Assembly: GCA_915063485.1 (NCBI GenBank)
Contig: CAJZDJ010000005.1
Coordinates: 1-38,833, forward strand
DNA length: 38,833 nucleotides
Direction of reading: 5' to 3'
Source: an uncultured Actinomyces sp.
GTDB lineage: Bacteria; Actinomycetota; Actinomycetes; Actinomycetales; Actinomycetaceae
The notes under the pieces are model-generated. The model saw only the letters and a program-made list of their open reading frames with translations, did no database searches and was not told the DNA's origin. The position numbers and the translations under genes were made by a program. Each line of letters starts with the position of its first letter. The stretch's first letter is position 1. Below are positions 16,137 to 24,637 of the stretch, piece by piece.

Positions 16137-17555
16137 TCAGCCCTGGGAGCCGGACTCGTCGTCCTTATCGGAGTTGGCGGCGTCGCCCTGATAACCCAAG
16201 GTGCCGTCAAGCAAACTGGCCAGATCGGCGTCGATATCCGCTTCCATCTGGGCCTGAGCTGCGCGCATAGCCAGGAACTGCTCGGGCTTGTCTAGCTCGT
16301 CAGCGCGCGGGGTCAGGTCCGGGTGGGCCCACAGTGCGTCACGCTCGCTTACCCCCACCTCGGCGCCAATACGCTGCCACAGCTGGGAGGCTTCGCGGGC
16401 GCGGCGCGGGCTGATTTCCAGCCCCATCAGCTCGTGCAGTACCTTCTGGGAGCCGCCGCTAATACGACGACGGCGCATCATTTCCTGCAAGGCCACCGTG
16501 TGCGGCAGCTGGGCTACACAGGCCTGGAAGGTGACGGTCTCTACCCAGCCCTCAATGACTGCCAGCAAAGTTTGCAGCTTTTCTAGGGCCGCCACCTGCG
16601 CCGGAGAGGCGGTGGTGAACATGTCTGAGGCATTTAGTGCGCCCTGCACAGCCTGGGGGTCGGTGGGGTCGATACCGCTGACGGCCTCCTCAATACCTGC
16701 CGTGTCAACAGAGATTTCGCGGCTGTAGGTTTCTACCGCACCCAGCACGGCCCCGCGTAGCCAGGGCACGCGCGCATAGAGGCGCTCAGTGGCGGCCTCA
16801 CGCACCGCCAGATACATGCGCACCTCATCTTCAGGCACATCCAAATCCTTGGCGAACTCAGCCACGCCGGCAGGCAAGATGGCGGCGTCGGTACTAGCTA
16901 GCAGCGGCAAGCCCATGTCGGCAGCGGAGATAGCACCCTTAGCTACCTGGCCCACGGCGTAACCCACCTGCATGGCGCAGGCGGCTTTGGACATATTGCC
17001 TACCAGGGAGCTAATGGCATCAATCTGCTCGCTCATGCCCGACATTTCTTCAGGCAGGTCAGCGATCTGGGCGCGCATGGCGGCGCTTAGCGCATTGGTG
17101 ATGGCCTTGGCTACCGGCTCGCATACGCGCTGCCAGCCTGGCCAGGTGGCCTCAATCCACTTGTCACGGCTCCAAGCTTCGCGTTTACCTGCGGCGGGAG
17201 CGAAATCGGTGACACTGTCTAGCCATAGGTCGGCCACAGTTAGGGCTTGGCGCACCTGTTCAGCCTGGGCGGCGGTAATAACTGCTTCACTTTCCAGCTG
17301 GCGCTTGGCTACATTCTTGCCAGATTCCCAGTTAACCTCGCCGTCGGAGGTGCCTGAGAACATCATCTGCATAAAACCAGCCATTTGGGCTTGAGCTGCA
17401 GCCATCTGTTCGGGCGAGAACTGCTGGCCAAGCTGGGAGAAGTCGATGCCGGTGACGCCACTGTCTTTCATCGACTGGGCTAGTTCACGCGCGCCCGCCT
17501 CCCCCAGCATGGGGGTAAACATGGCCACGAGCTGTTCAAACTCTTTGTCGTCCAT
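16137..17555 (-). CDS. DUF2342 family, 'zinc-dependent metalloprotease'-like protein
   Basis: A 472-residue helical protein of the family often labelled zinc-dependent metalloprotease or F420-associated hydrolase (TIGR03624-type; Rv3195 in M. tuberculosis). Landmarks are MYLAVREAATERLYARVPWLRG near 240-262, LLAVIEGWVETV, MMRRRRISGG, EISPRRAREASQLW, and the ending RDALWAHPDLTPRADELDKP. In family members I remember, the segment reads REAAHxRL; here the histidine is threonine, and no HExxH motif is present. Protease activity is therefore doubtful. AAAGG lies before the ATG at 17555. It is divergent from the YlbL-type gene, with an inverted repeat between them. Confidence 0.82.
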   Translation of the reverse strand: MDDKEFEQLVAMFTPMLGEAGARELAQSMKDSGVTGIDFSQLGQQFSPEQMAAAQAQMAGFMQMMFSGTSDGEVNWESGKNVAKRQLESEAVITAAQAEQVRQALTVADLWLDSVTDFAPAAGKREAWSRDKWIEATWPGWQRVCEPVAKAITNALSAAMRAQIADLPEEMSGMSEQIDAISSLVGNMSKAACAMQVGYAVGQVAKGAISAADMGLPLLASTDAAILPAGVAEFAKDLDVPEDEVRMYLAVREAATERLYARVPWLRGAVLGAVETYSREISVDTAGIEEAVSGIDPTDPQAVQGALNASDMFTTASPAQVAALEKLQTLLAVIEGWVETVTFQACVAQLPHTVALQEMMRRRRISGGSQKVLHELMGLEISPRRAREASQLWQRIGAEVGVSERDALWAHPDLTPRADELDKPEQFLAMRAAQAQMEADIDADLASLLDGTLGYQGDAANSDKDDESGSQG

Positions 17556-17606
17556 GGTGGGCCTTTCGTACGTAGTTCGTTACATGCTCTACAATAGCGC
17601 CCCAAA

Positions 17607-17639
17607 AACAAAGTTGCGTTAGTCGGACTCAACTTTGTT
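17607..17639. promoter_or_regulatory. Perfect inverted repeat between two divergent genes
   Basis: AACAAAGTTG (17607-17616) and CAACTTTGTT (17630-17639) form 10-base arms with a 13-base spacer in the gap between the DUF2342 (17555) and YlbL (17720) starts. There is no T-run, so a shared operator is more likely than a terminator. The binding factor is unknown. Confidence 0.5.
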
Positions 17640-17719
17640 GATAATTGTGGCTGTAAGCGAATCTGTTCATGTGGTGGCGATAACTCACAAGCACATAGTT
17701 GCAATGAGACACTAAGTAA

Positions 17720-18928
17720 GTGAGTCACGATTCCAACCCCACCTCCCCCACCCCGCCCACTTCTAGCTCTCAAACTGCCGTAGACCCCCAGATGCAGGCA
17801 GAGCTTGAAAAAGAGGTGCAAGCAGGCATTGATAGCCGACTGCGCCGCGAGCGCAAGCGTCGCCTAACTGCGCTTTGCTCGGTGCTAAGCGTGCTGATTT
17901 TGGTTGGGTTGCTTGGCTTTTTGCCGACCACTGACTACGTTGTTGAGTCTCCTGGGCCCGCCGTGAATGTTAACGGCAAGCTTGAGGGTAAAGATGTAAT
18001 TTCGGTCAAAAACACCAATATCCCAACCACTCCCCTAGCTATGACTACCGTGAGCGTGAAGGGCTGCGACGATAAGGGAATTAGCTACTGGCAGCTAATT
18101 AAGTCGAAACTGACCAGCTCTGACGCCGTCGTCAACCGCGATAACGTGTGCCCTAAGAACATTAGCGAAAAAACTGTATCCCAGATGAATGCGGCTCAGA
18201 TGACCGGTTCGCAAGATAGCGCAGTGGTGGCCGCCTGGCAGCTGACCAAACCGGACGCTAAATTTACTTTGACTGTTGAGCAGGCAGTGACCGACGGCGC
18301 TAAGCAGGCTTTCAAGAAGGGCGACAAGCTAGTTTCTATTGTGAACGCCGATTCGAAGAGTGTGCAGATCACTAGCTATAAGCAGCTGCGTGAAGTGCTT
18401 GAGAAGCTAACTCCAGGCAAGCCCATTAAGCTCACTGTTGAGCGAGGCTCAGCCACCCAGGAAGTAAGCGTGGTTGGCGCTAAGCCTGAGGATTCTAGCC
18501 GTAAGGGTGCCATGCTGGGCATTACTTTGAATGTCAACCCGCCTGCCGGCCATGAGGTTACTTATGCGGTTGAACGTATTGGTGGCCCTAGCGCTGGCAT
18601 GATTTTCGCTTTGGATATTGCTCAGCGCCTGGAGGGCAAGAACTATGCGGGCACTACCCCTGTAGCCGGCACTGGCACTATTGATTTAAGTGGCAATGTG
18701 GGCGCTATTGGTGGCATTAAGCAAAAGATGCTGGGCGCGAAGGATGAAGGCTACAAGGTGTTCTTAGCCCCCGCTGCTAACTGCGCTGATGTGGTGGACA
18801 ATGAACCTAAGGGGATGACGGTGATTCCGGTTTCCACCTTGAGCGAGGCGCGCGCGGCTATGCAGCGTGTGGCTGCGGGCCAAGCTCCGGCCACCACTTG
18901 CAAGGCGATCCTACAGAAGCAGAAGTAA
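17720..18928 (+). CDS. YlbL-type secreted/membrane PDZ-Lon protease
   Basis: A 402-residue protein anchored by one transmembrane helix at about 50-68 with its bulk outside the membrane. A PDZ-like region lies at about 185-250 (QAFKKGDKLVSIVNAD). The C-terminal S16 Lon-like domain has the catalytic serine S291 in GGPSAGM and the lysine K336 in GGIKQK, spaced as in E. coli Lon. Bacillus YlbL and mycobacterial Rv3194c are relatives; roles include cleavage of membrane-linked regulators. The start is GTG 17720 with only weak upstream complementarity. The last codons and stop lie in a 22-base tandem duplication. Confidence 0.9.
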   Translation: MSHDSNPTSPTPPTSSSQTAVDPQMQAELEKEVQAGIDSRLRRERKRRLTALCSVLSVLILVGLLGFLPTTDYVVESPGPAVNVNGKLEGKDVISVKNTNIPTTPLAMTTVSVKGCDDKGISYWQLIKSKLTSSDAVVNRDNVCPKNISEKTVSQMNAAQMTGSQDSAVVAAWQLTKPDAKFTLTVEQAVTDGAKQAFKKGDKLVSIVNADSKSVQITSYKQLREVLEKLTPGKPIKLTVERGSATQEVSVVGAKPEDSSRKGAMLGITLNVNPPAGHEVTYAVERIGGPSAGMIFALDIAQRLEGKNYAGTTPVAGTGTIDLSGNVGAIGGIKQKMLGAKDEGYKVFLAPAANCADVVDNEPKGMTVIPVSTLSEARAAMQRVAAGQAPATTCKAILQKQK

Positions 18929-18956
18929 GCCAGCACAGAAGCAGAAGTGAGTCAAC
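18913..18956 (+). repeat. 22-base tandem duplication spanning the YlbL-gene stop
   Basis: Units 18913-18934 and 18935-18956 share ACAGAAGCAGAAGT and differ at three positions; a third partial copy (AGAAGCA) follows. The first copy contains the stop TAA, so the second is non-coding. Confidence 0.8.
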
Positions 18957-18978
18957 AGAAGCACCAAGTCTGCAAAAG

Positions 18979-18987
18979 TTATCCACA
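18979..18987 (+). promoter_or_regulatory. Isolated consensus DnaA box
   Basis: TTATCCACA matches the DnaA-box consensus exactly and is followed by an AT-rich stretch (TAGTATTAAATATTG). It is a single box upstream of the ThiF-like gene with no dnaA or dnaN nearby, so it is not an origin. It may be a DnaA-controlled promoter or chance. Confidence 0.4.
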
Positions 18988-19059
18988 GGATAGTATTAAA
19001 TATTGCCAAACATCATAGCTGACTATCAAACTTAGGTTTAAGTAGATAGGAGGGCTAGG

Positions 19060-20106
19060 ATGTCTAGCAATACTTACACGCGGCTGCTGTGGCGCGGTGA
19101 CGGCTACAGCCAGTTACCCCAGGGCCAGCGCATAGGCGTTAGCTGCTATAAGGAACACAAGTTTTTGCAGGCGCTTTTGCAGCTCTACCAAAGCCGGGGC
19201 ATTGCCTTGGAGCAAGGTGAACCGCCGGATTTGGAGGCTGAAGTTAAGCAGTTGGCGCGCTCTTTGAACCTGCCGCTGGGGCGCTGCTGGAAGCTAAGCC
19301 ATGAGCTGCGTTGGGCGCTGCGCGCAGCTCAGTCAGCTCCGCCCACCTACCTGAGCAGCCAGTACCGCCCCACTACAGGCACCTGGGCCAGCAGAAATAC
19401 CCCGGCACCCCAAATCACCTCGCCAGATCTAAGCCAGCGCACCGCTAGGAGCATCTTTGCTGCTGAACCCACCTTCCATATTTTCGACTACGCTCACAGC
19501 CAGGGCGCCTTAGCCAGCCAGCTTGAGCAGGCCTTAATGCAGCACGGTTTTAGCCCCAGCCCACCTGATCGGCGCTGCCAGTTGCTAGTGCCGCTAGGCT
19601 CCCAGGTGTTGCCTCCGCGTCTAAACAGCTATTTTTTGCAGCAGAACTTCAATTTTTTGCCGGTTTTAGCGCGCGAGGGCGGCTGGCTGATCGGCCCGCT
19701 TACCGTGCCTGGCTTAAGCCAATGCTCAACCTGTTTGGATCTTTACCGTAGCGAGGCCGATCCGGCTTGGCCTACGCTAGCCACCCAGCTATTGTGCCAA
19801 CCAGTTGCGGCTAGCACTCAAAGCGTGACCACGCACTGCATAAATATTGTGGTGCAGGTGGCGGCTAGTTTCTTTAGTGGTAGCGGGCATTGGCTGGGGC
19901 GTTACCTGGAGTTTAGTCAGGCAGATCTGGTTGGCTCCACCCAAGTGCTTAGCCCTCATCCCGAGTGTGGCTGTGGCGGCCTGCAATTGCTAGAGCCCAT
20001 TCGCCCAGTCACCGCAGAGGCGCTGACAGCCCCCAAGACACTTCAAGCCCCACAAACGCTGGAAACCGCCAAGACGCTGGAAGCCCCTGGCGCCGTCGCC
20101 GCTTAA
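19060..20106 (+). CDS. ThiF/cyclodehydratase-like protein, Rv3196-type
   Basis: A 348-residue protein with AGGAGG eight bases before its ATG. The segment GWLIGPLTVPGLSQCSTCLDLYR followed by DPAWPTLATQLL is the pattern I know from actinobacterial ThiF-like and TOMM-cyclodehydratase C-type proteins, in which CxxC pairs bind zinc; here C-S-T-C pairs with a later C-G-C (PECGCGG). The GxGxxG nucleotide motif of true E1 enzymes is not seen, so it is probably a non-catalytic relative. No YcaO or precursor peptide gene is visible nearby. The C-terminus has a short repeat of the type APKTLQAPQTLETAKTLEAP. Position between the YlbL gene and uvrD2 matches Rv3196 in M. tuberculosis. Function unknown. Confidence 0.7.
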   Translation: MSSNTYTRLLWRGDGYSQLPQGQRIGVSCYKEHKFLQALLQLYQSRGIALEQGEPPDLEAEVKQLARSLNLPLGRCWKLSHELRWALRAAQSAPPTYLSSQYRPTTGTWASRNTPAPQITSPDLSQRTARSIFAAEPTFHIFDYAHSQGALASQLEQALMQHGFSPSPPDRRCQLLVPLGSQVLPPRLNSYFLQQNFNFLPVLAREGGWLIGPLTVPGLSQCSTCLDLYRSEADPAWPTLATQLLCQPVAASTQSVTTHCINIVVQVAASFFSGSGHWLGRYLEFSQADLVGSTQVLSPHPECGCGGLQLLEPIRPVTAEALTAPKTLQAPQTLETAKTLEAPGAVAA

Positions 20107-20113
20107 AACCAAA

Positions 20114-22162
20114 CTAGCTACTAGAGTGCTCATGCACCAGCGCCAAAACCTGGGCCCCATAGGTTTCCAGGCGACGCTTACCCACCCCACGAATAAGCAA
20201 CAGCTGCTTTAACGTCTTGGGTTTAACCACCGCAATTGAGCGCAAAGTTTCATCCGCAAACACCGTGTAGGCGGGGCGGCTATACTCGTCAGCCAGCTGC
20301 TTACGCCAAACCTTCAAAGCCTCAAACAAGGCCACAGTTTCCGCATCCTGCTCGGCGGCAAACAGCTCACTAGTACGCTTATTAGCCTGCCGCTTAGAGA
20401 CGCTACGCTCAGCTTTCGCCTCCTGGGGCCAAATACCCTCCAGGAAACGCGAATATTTACGGCTACCCTTACCACCCACCGAACGTGAGCGGGCATAAGA
20501 AATGTGTAGATGCTTGCGGGCACGAGTAACGCCCACATACAGCAGACGCTTTTCTTCCTCAATCTCCGCCTCAGTGGTTGACAGCGAAATCGGCATTAGT
20601 CCCTCGCTGACCCCCACCAAAAACACCGCGTCCCACTCCAAACCTTTAGCGGCGTGCAGCGATGAAAGCGTCACTCCGGCCACCGTGGGGGCGTTTTGGG
20701 TAGCCGCACGCTCAGCCAGCTCGGCCACAAAATCAGCCAGGCTCGCCCCGCGCGCCTTATAAATCTCGTCAGCCAACTTCACCAGGGCGTTTAGCGACTC
20801 CCAGCGTTCACGCACCGCCCCACGTGAGGCGATCGGCTCACGCGTCCAGCCTTCACGGCCCAGCACTTCACGCACCGCCTCAGGCATATCCAAACGGTCA
20901 CCATTAGCCTCACGCAGCGCCGCTCGCAGCACAATCATGGCGCGTTTCACCTCTTGACGGGCAAAGAATTTCTCTCCGCCACGCACCAGGTAGCCAATTT
21001 GGGCGTCAGCCAAAGCTTGCTCAAAAGCTTCCGACTGAGAGTTAGTGCGGTACAAAATCGCGATCTGGCTGATACTGACGCCAGAGTCAATCAGGCGGCG
21101 GATAGCGCCAGCCACAGCGTTAGCCTCGGCCACGTCGTCGTCATAAGCCATATAGGTAACCGGTGGGCCGGCGGGCTGCTGCGCCACCAACTCCACCGCC
21201 CCGGGCGGCAACTGACCCAGGCGCCCACCCCTGCGGCCGGCCAAAACCGTGTTAGCTAAGCTCACCACCTGCGGCGTAGAGCGGTAGTCGCGCACCAAGC
21301 GCACAGTTTTAGCGCCCTCATAGCGCTGGTTGAAATGGGTCAAAAAGTAGGGGGTGGCGCCGGTGAAAGAGTAAATGGTCTGGGAAACGTCGCCCACCAC
21401 GCATAATTGGCGACGGCGCGGCCCCAGCCACAAATCCAGCAGGCGCTGCTGCAACGGGGACACGTCCTGATACTCATCAACCACAAAATGGCGGTACTGC
21501 TGGCGGATACGCATGGCAATATCCTCACGGTCCCGCAAAATTCCCACCATCAGCAGCAACACATCTTCAAAGTCGATAGTGCGCCGGTCAGCTTTAACCT
21601 CTTCATAGGCTTGCAGTAAGTTAGCCACAGTTTCTGGCTCCAACCCCGCTACCTGTTCACGGCCCAGCTCAGCGGCCTTTTCCAGATAGTGCTCAGGGGA
21701 AGTCATAGTGACCTTGGCCCACTCCACCTCAGCAGCCAAGTCACGCACCGAGTCTTTATTAACCTGCAAGCCCAGCGTCCGCGCCGCCACGCCCACCAGC
21801 GGGGCCTTATGTTCTTGGATCGGCGGGCACACTCCCCCAATGGCGTTAGGCCAAAAATAGGTCAGCTGCCGCAGCGCGGCGGCGTGAAAAGTACGCGCCT
21901 GCACCCCCGGCACCCCCAAATTAGCCAGCCGCGAGCGCATCTCCCCCGCCGCACGAGCAGTGAAGGTCAGCGCCAACACCTGGCTGGGCTGGTACACCCC
22001 CTGGGCCACCCCGTTAGCGATGCGATAAGTAATGGCTCGGGTTTTACCCGTGCCAGCGCCCGCCAACACGCATAGCGGCCCCGAAAGCTGCTCAGCTACC
22101 TGGCGTTGATCGTTATCAAGGGCTTGCAGTAGCTGCTCGCTAGTGGGAGGCGTTGAGGTCAT
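20114..22162 (-). CDS. uvrD2: ATP-dependent DNA helicase UvrD2
   Basis: Superfamily 1A helicase of 682 residues. Visible motifs are I GAGTGKTRAITYRI, II VDEYQDVSPLQQ, III VGDVSQTIYSFTGAT, IV LVRDYRSTP, V LSSLHAAKGLEWDAVFLVG, and VI EEEKRLLYVGVTRARKHL. The C-terminal 75 residues form an HRDC domain (PKTLKQLLLIRGVGKRRLETYG), the mark of UvrD2. In mycobacterial UvrD2 the linker to HRDC carries four cysteines; this linker (about 575-610) has none. It is convergent with the ThiF-like gene, seven bases between stops, and follows nudC on the same strand. Confidence 0.92.
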   Translation of the reverse strand: MTSTPPTSEQLLQALDNDQRQVAEQLSGPLCVLAGAGTGKTRAITYRIANGVAQGVYQPSQVLALTFTARAAGEMRSRLANLGVPGVQARTFHAAALRQLTYFWPNAIGGVCPPIQEHKAPLVGVAARTLGLQVNKDSVRDLAAEVEWAKVTMTSPEHYLEKAAELGREQVAGLEPETVANLLQAYEEVKADRRTIDFEDVLLLMVGILRDREDIAMRIRQQYRHFVVDEYQDVSPLQQRLLDLWLGPRRRQLCVVGDVSQTIYSFTGATPYFLTHFNQRYEGAKTVRLVRDYRSTPQVVSLANTVLAGRRGGRLGQLPPGAVELVAQQPAGPPVTYMAYDDDVAEANAVAGAIRRLIDSGVSISQIAILYRTNSQSEAFEQALADAQIGYLVRGGEKFFARQEVKRAMIVLRAALREANGDRLDMPEAVREVLGREGWTREPIASRGAVRERWESLNALVKLADEIYKARGASLADFVAELAERAATQNAPTVAGVTLSSLHAAKGLEWDAVFLVGVSEGLMPISLSTTEAEIEEEKRLLYVGVTRARKHLHISYARSRSVGGKGSRKYSRFLEGIWPQEAKAERSVSKRQANKRTSELFAAEQDAETVALFEALKVWRKQLADEYSRPAYTVFADETLRSIAVVKPKTLKQLLLIRGVGKRRLETYGAQVLALVHEHSSS

Positions 22163-22193
22163 ATAGCTACTTTAATGGCTCCCCTCGCCTGCT

Positions 22194-23264
22194 TTAGCGC
22201 GACTGGGGTAGCTCACGCCCATACCAGGCGCGTACCAGGGCGTGACCGCTGGAGGCCCGCCCGGGCACAATCACCTTGCCTTCAAGCACCAGTTGGGTGA
22301 ACTCCTCACGGCTAACCCAAAAAGCGTGGCCTACCTCTTGCATATCGGCCTTGGGTTCTTGTTGGCCGTCAGCGCGGGCGGTGAAAGCAAACATTAGTGA
22401 ACGCGGAAATGGCCAGGGCTGGCTAGAGCAGTAGCTGACCTGGCTGATCTTGATACCGGTTTCTTCTAAAGCTTCACGCACCACCGCCGCCTCTAAAGAC
22501 TCTCCGGCCTCCACAAACCCGGCCACCACCGAGTAGCGCCCCGGCTGCCAGGTGGCGCCGTGAATTAGCAGTAGTCGCTCGGCGTCGTCGGTGATTGCCA
22601 CAATAATTGCCGGATCGGTACGCGGATAGGTGATATGGGCGCAGGCGCTACAGTGTTTCTCCCAGCCCGCGCAGGCAAGCTTTAAGCTGGCGCCGCAGCG
22701 CTCGCAGAATTTAGTGTTTTTGTCCCAAGTTGCTAGGGCCACGGCTGCCGCCGCCAGTTCGCCCTGGTAGGGCTCTAGCATTCCGGCCACTGCCCGTAGC
22801 GGCGCAAAGCAGTGCTGCCAGTTCTCTTCTAGCTGCTGGCTGGAGGCCTGCCCGGTAGCGTGCTCAGGAACTTGCGCGACGGCGGCCTGGCGCCCTGCGC
22901 TAGGCTGCTCGGCAGCTCGCTTGGGAACCTGCTGTCCCAGGGCTTCAACGCGCAGAGCCAAGTAGCTTTTTTCACCGTATTTACCCAGGTAGTACAGTTC
23001 TTGGGGGCTCAAGGGCAGTTGCGTCACCTGGGCGTGGCTTAACTCAAGTAACTGCTCTGCTTCCATATGGGCCAGATCGGGTGGGGTTAACCCGCCGTGA
23101 GGGGCTTGGTCATAGACATGGTCCGATTTAATGGCCACTTCGCCGCGCGCAGTAACCAGGATGTAGCTGGTATTGGGCGAGTCTTTAAGCGAGTTCAGGT
23201 AGTTGACGTCGTTGCGCCTGGTGGCGTCTCTATCAAACTGTCCGCTAGCCATGGGTAAATCCAT
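22194..23264 (-). CDS. nudC: NAD(+) diphosphatase / RNA NAD-decapping Nudix enzyme
   Basis: A 356-residue NudC. The zinc ribbon CERCGASLKL ... HCSAC is followed by the conserved YPRTDPAIIV. The Nudix box GFVEAGESLEAAVVREALEE-TGI carries all required glutamates, and the NudC-specific QPWPFPRSLMFAF segment is present. It splits NADH and NAD-capped RNA into NMN and a 5'-monophosphate. An N-terminal insert (about 118-145) is low-complexity alanine/glutamine. The start ATG 23264 has GAAGG unusually close; ATG 23252 is an alternative. It is upstream of uvrD2, as in Rv3199c-Rv3198c, and divergent from the cysteine desulfurase gene. Confidence 0.93.
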   Translation of the reverse strand: MDLPMASGQFDRDATRRNDVNYLNSLKDSPNTSYILVTARGEVAIKSDHVYDQAPHGGLTPPDLAHMEAEQLLELSHAQVTQLPLSPQELYYLGKYGEKSYLALRVEALGQQVPKRAAEQPSAGRQAAVAQVPEHATGQASSQQLEENWQHCFAPLRAVAGMLEPYQGELAAAAVALATWDKNTKFCERCGASLKLACAGWEKHCSACAHITYPRTDPAIIVAITDDAERLLLIHGATWQPGRYSVVAGFVEAGESLEAAVVREALEETGIKISQVSYCSSQPWPFPRSLMFAFTARADGQQEPKADMQEVGHAFWVSREEFTQLVLEGKVIVPGRASSGHALVRAWYGRELPQSR

Positions 23265-23305
23265 GCCTTCAACTATAGGCCGCTTGTATTTTCTAAACTA
23301 AAGCC

Positions 23306-24604
23306 ATGAGCTTGGCCTATCTAGATCACGCAGCCACCAGTCCGGTCCGACCCGAAGTGGCTGAGGCTTACGCTAAAGACTTAGTTGATTTTTCTGGCCT
23401 GGGCACTAACCCTGCTTCCACCCACAGCAGCGGCCGGCGCGCCGCCGGGGCCCTGTTTGAGGCTCGCGAGCGAGTAGCTGCCCTGCTTGGGGCCAGTGCC
23501 CATGAGGTTATTTTCACCAGTGGCGGCTCTGAAGCCGATGCCCTGGCGGTTAGCGGTTTTGCTTTCGACGCCGCTCAGCGCGGCCAGGGGTGCGCCCTGC
23601 TAGTTAGCGCCGTGGAGCACCCGGCGGTGCTTGACTCAGCCCAGCGTGCCCAAAATTTTGGCTCCACTACTCGCCTGTTGGCGGTTGATGCCCAGGGCCG
23701 GGTGGATTTGGAGGCTTTAGCGCAAACGCTGCAGCAGGTAAGCGTGGATGATGCCCTACTGGTAAGTGTCATGCTGGCCAATAATGAAACTGGCGTGATT
23801 GAGCCGCTAAACGAGATTGCCCAGCTGCTTGCCTCCCAGGCAGCCCACCGCGCTGAGGTTATTGAGCAGCGCGCCGCGAATGGGGGCCGAGCCAAGCGCG
23901 TGGGTAGCGCGGCAGTGGCGGCGCTTAGCCCCCAAAACCGGCCCTGGCTGCACACTGACGCTACCGCCGCCGTCGGCAAAATGCGGGTGGATATGGGCCA
24001 GCTGCAAGTTGACGCCCTGAGCCTGTCTGGCCACAAGCTGGGAGCCCCGGTAGGGATTGGGGCGCTGGTAGCCAACCGCTCTATGCCGCTGAAAAGCCCT
24101 TATGGGGGCGGTGGCCAGGAGCGGGGGCTGCGTTCAGGCACGCAGGATGTGCCCGGGGCGCGGGCTTTGGCTTTAGCCATGGAATTAGCTGAAGCTGAGC
24201 GTGAAGCTAAAACTGCCCAGTGGCATCTGTGGCAGCAGCAGTTGCTCGATTGCGCACGCGCAGCGGGAGGCACGGTTTCTGCTGGGCAAGCCCCCACGAT
24301 TAGTTCCACCGCGCATGCCTGGTTTAGCGGGGTTGATAGTGAAGCGGTGCTGATGGCTTTGGATATGGCACAGGTGGCAGCCTCTGCCGGTTCGGCCTGC
24401 CATGCGGGCGTGGCCGGGGCCTCTCACGTTTTGGAGGCTATGGGGGTTGACGACGACGCCGCTAGCTGTGGCCTGCGTTTCTCGTTTGGCTGGTCTACTA
24501 CCCAGGCGCAAATTGACGCCGCACAGGCGGCTTTGGGGGGCGCTATTGAGGTTGGTAGGCGGGCTTGGGCCACGAAAAACAGGTCGAAACTAAATTACCT
24601 TTAG
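23306..24604 (+). CDS. Cysteine desulfurase (NifS/IscS type)
   Basis: PLP enzyme of 432 residues that removes sulfur from cysteine for thionucleosides and Fe-S clusters. Motifs: YLDHAATSP at the N-terminus, GGSEADALAV, SVEHPAV-like VSAVEHPAVL, MLANNETGVIEP, HTDATAAVGK, the PLP lysine in SLSGHKLGAP, and the catalytic cysteine in AGSACHAGV. It is longer than the usual 380-400 because of an insert rich in alanine and arginine near 185-215. In many actinobacteria it is immediately followed by mnmA; here two surface-protein genes intervene, so sulfur relay to MnmA (26785) is still likely but not from a simple gene pair. Confidence 0.92.
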   Translation: MSLAYLDHAATSPVRPEVAEAYAKDLVDFSGLGTNPASTHSSGRRAAGALFEARERVAALLGASAHEVIFTSGGSEADALAVSGFAFDAAQRGQGCALLVSAVEHPAVLDSAQRAQNFGSTTRLLAVDAQGRVDLEALAQTLQQVSVDDALLVSVMLANNETGVIEPLNEIAQLLASQAAHRAEVIEQRAANGGRAKRVGSAAVAALSPQNRPWLHTDATAAVGKMRVDMGQLQVDALSLSGHKLGAPVGIGALVANRSMPLKSPYGGGGQERGLRSGTQDVPGARALALAMELAEAEREAKTAQWHLWQQQLLDCARAAGGTVSAGQAPTISSTAHAWFSGVDSEAVLMALDMAQVAASAGSACHAGVAGASHVLEAMGVDDDAASCGLRFSFGWSTTQAQIDAAQAALGGAIEVGRRAWATKNRSKLNYL

Positions 24605-24637
24605 GCTTTTCACACCATTGTCTGTAACACTTGTTAC

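Noticed and set aside
18979..19015. Possible replication origin at the DnaA box
   Set aside because: Only one box, no dnaA, dnaN or other origin genes, and the neighbourhood is the Rv3193c-Rv3199c-like block.
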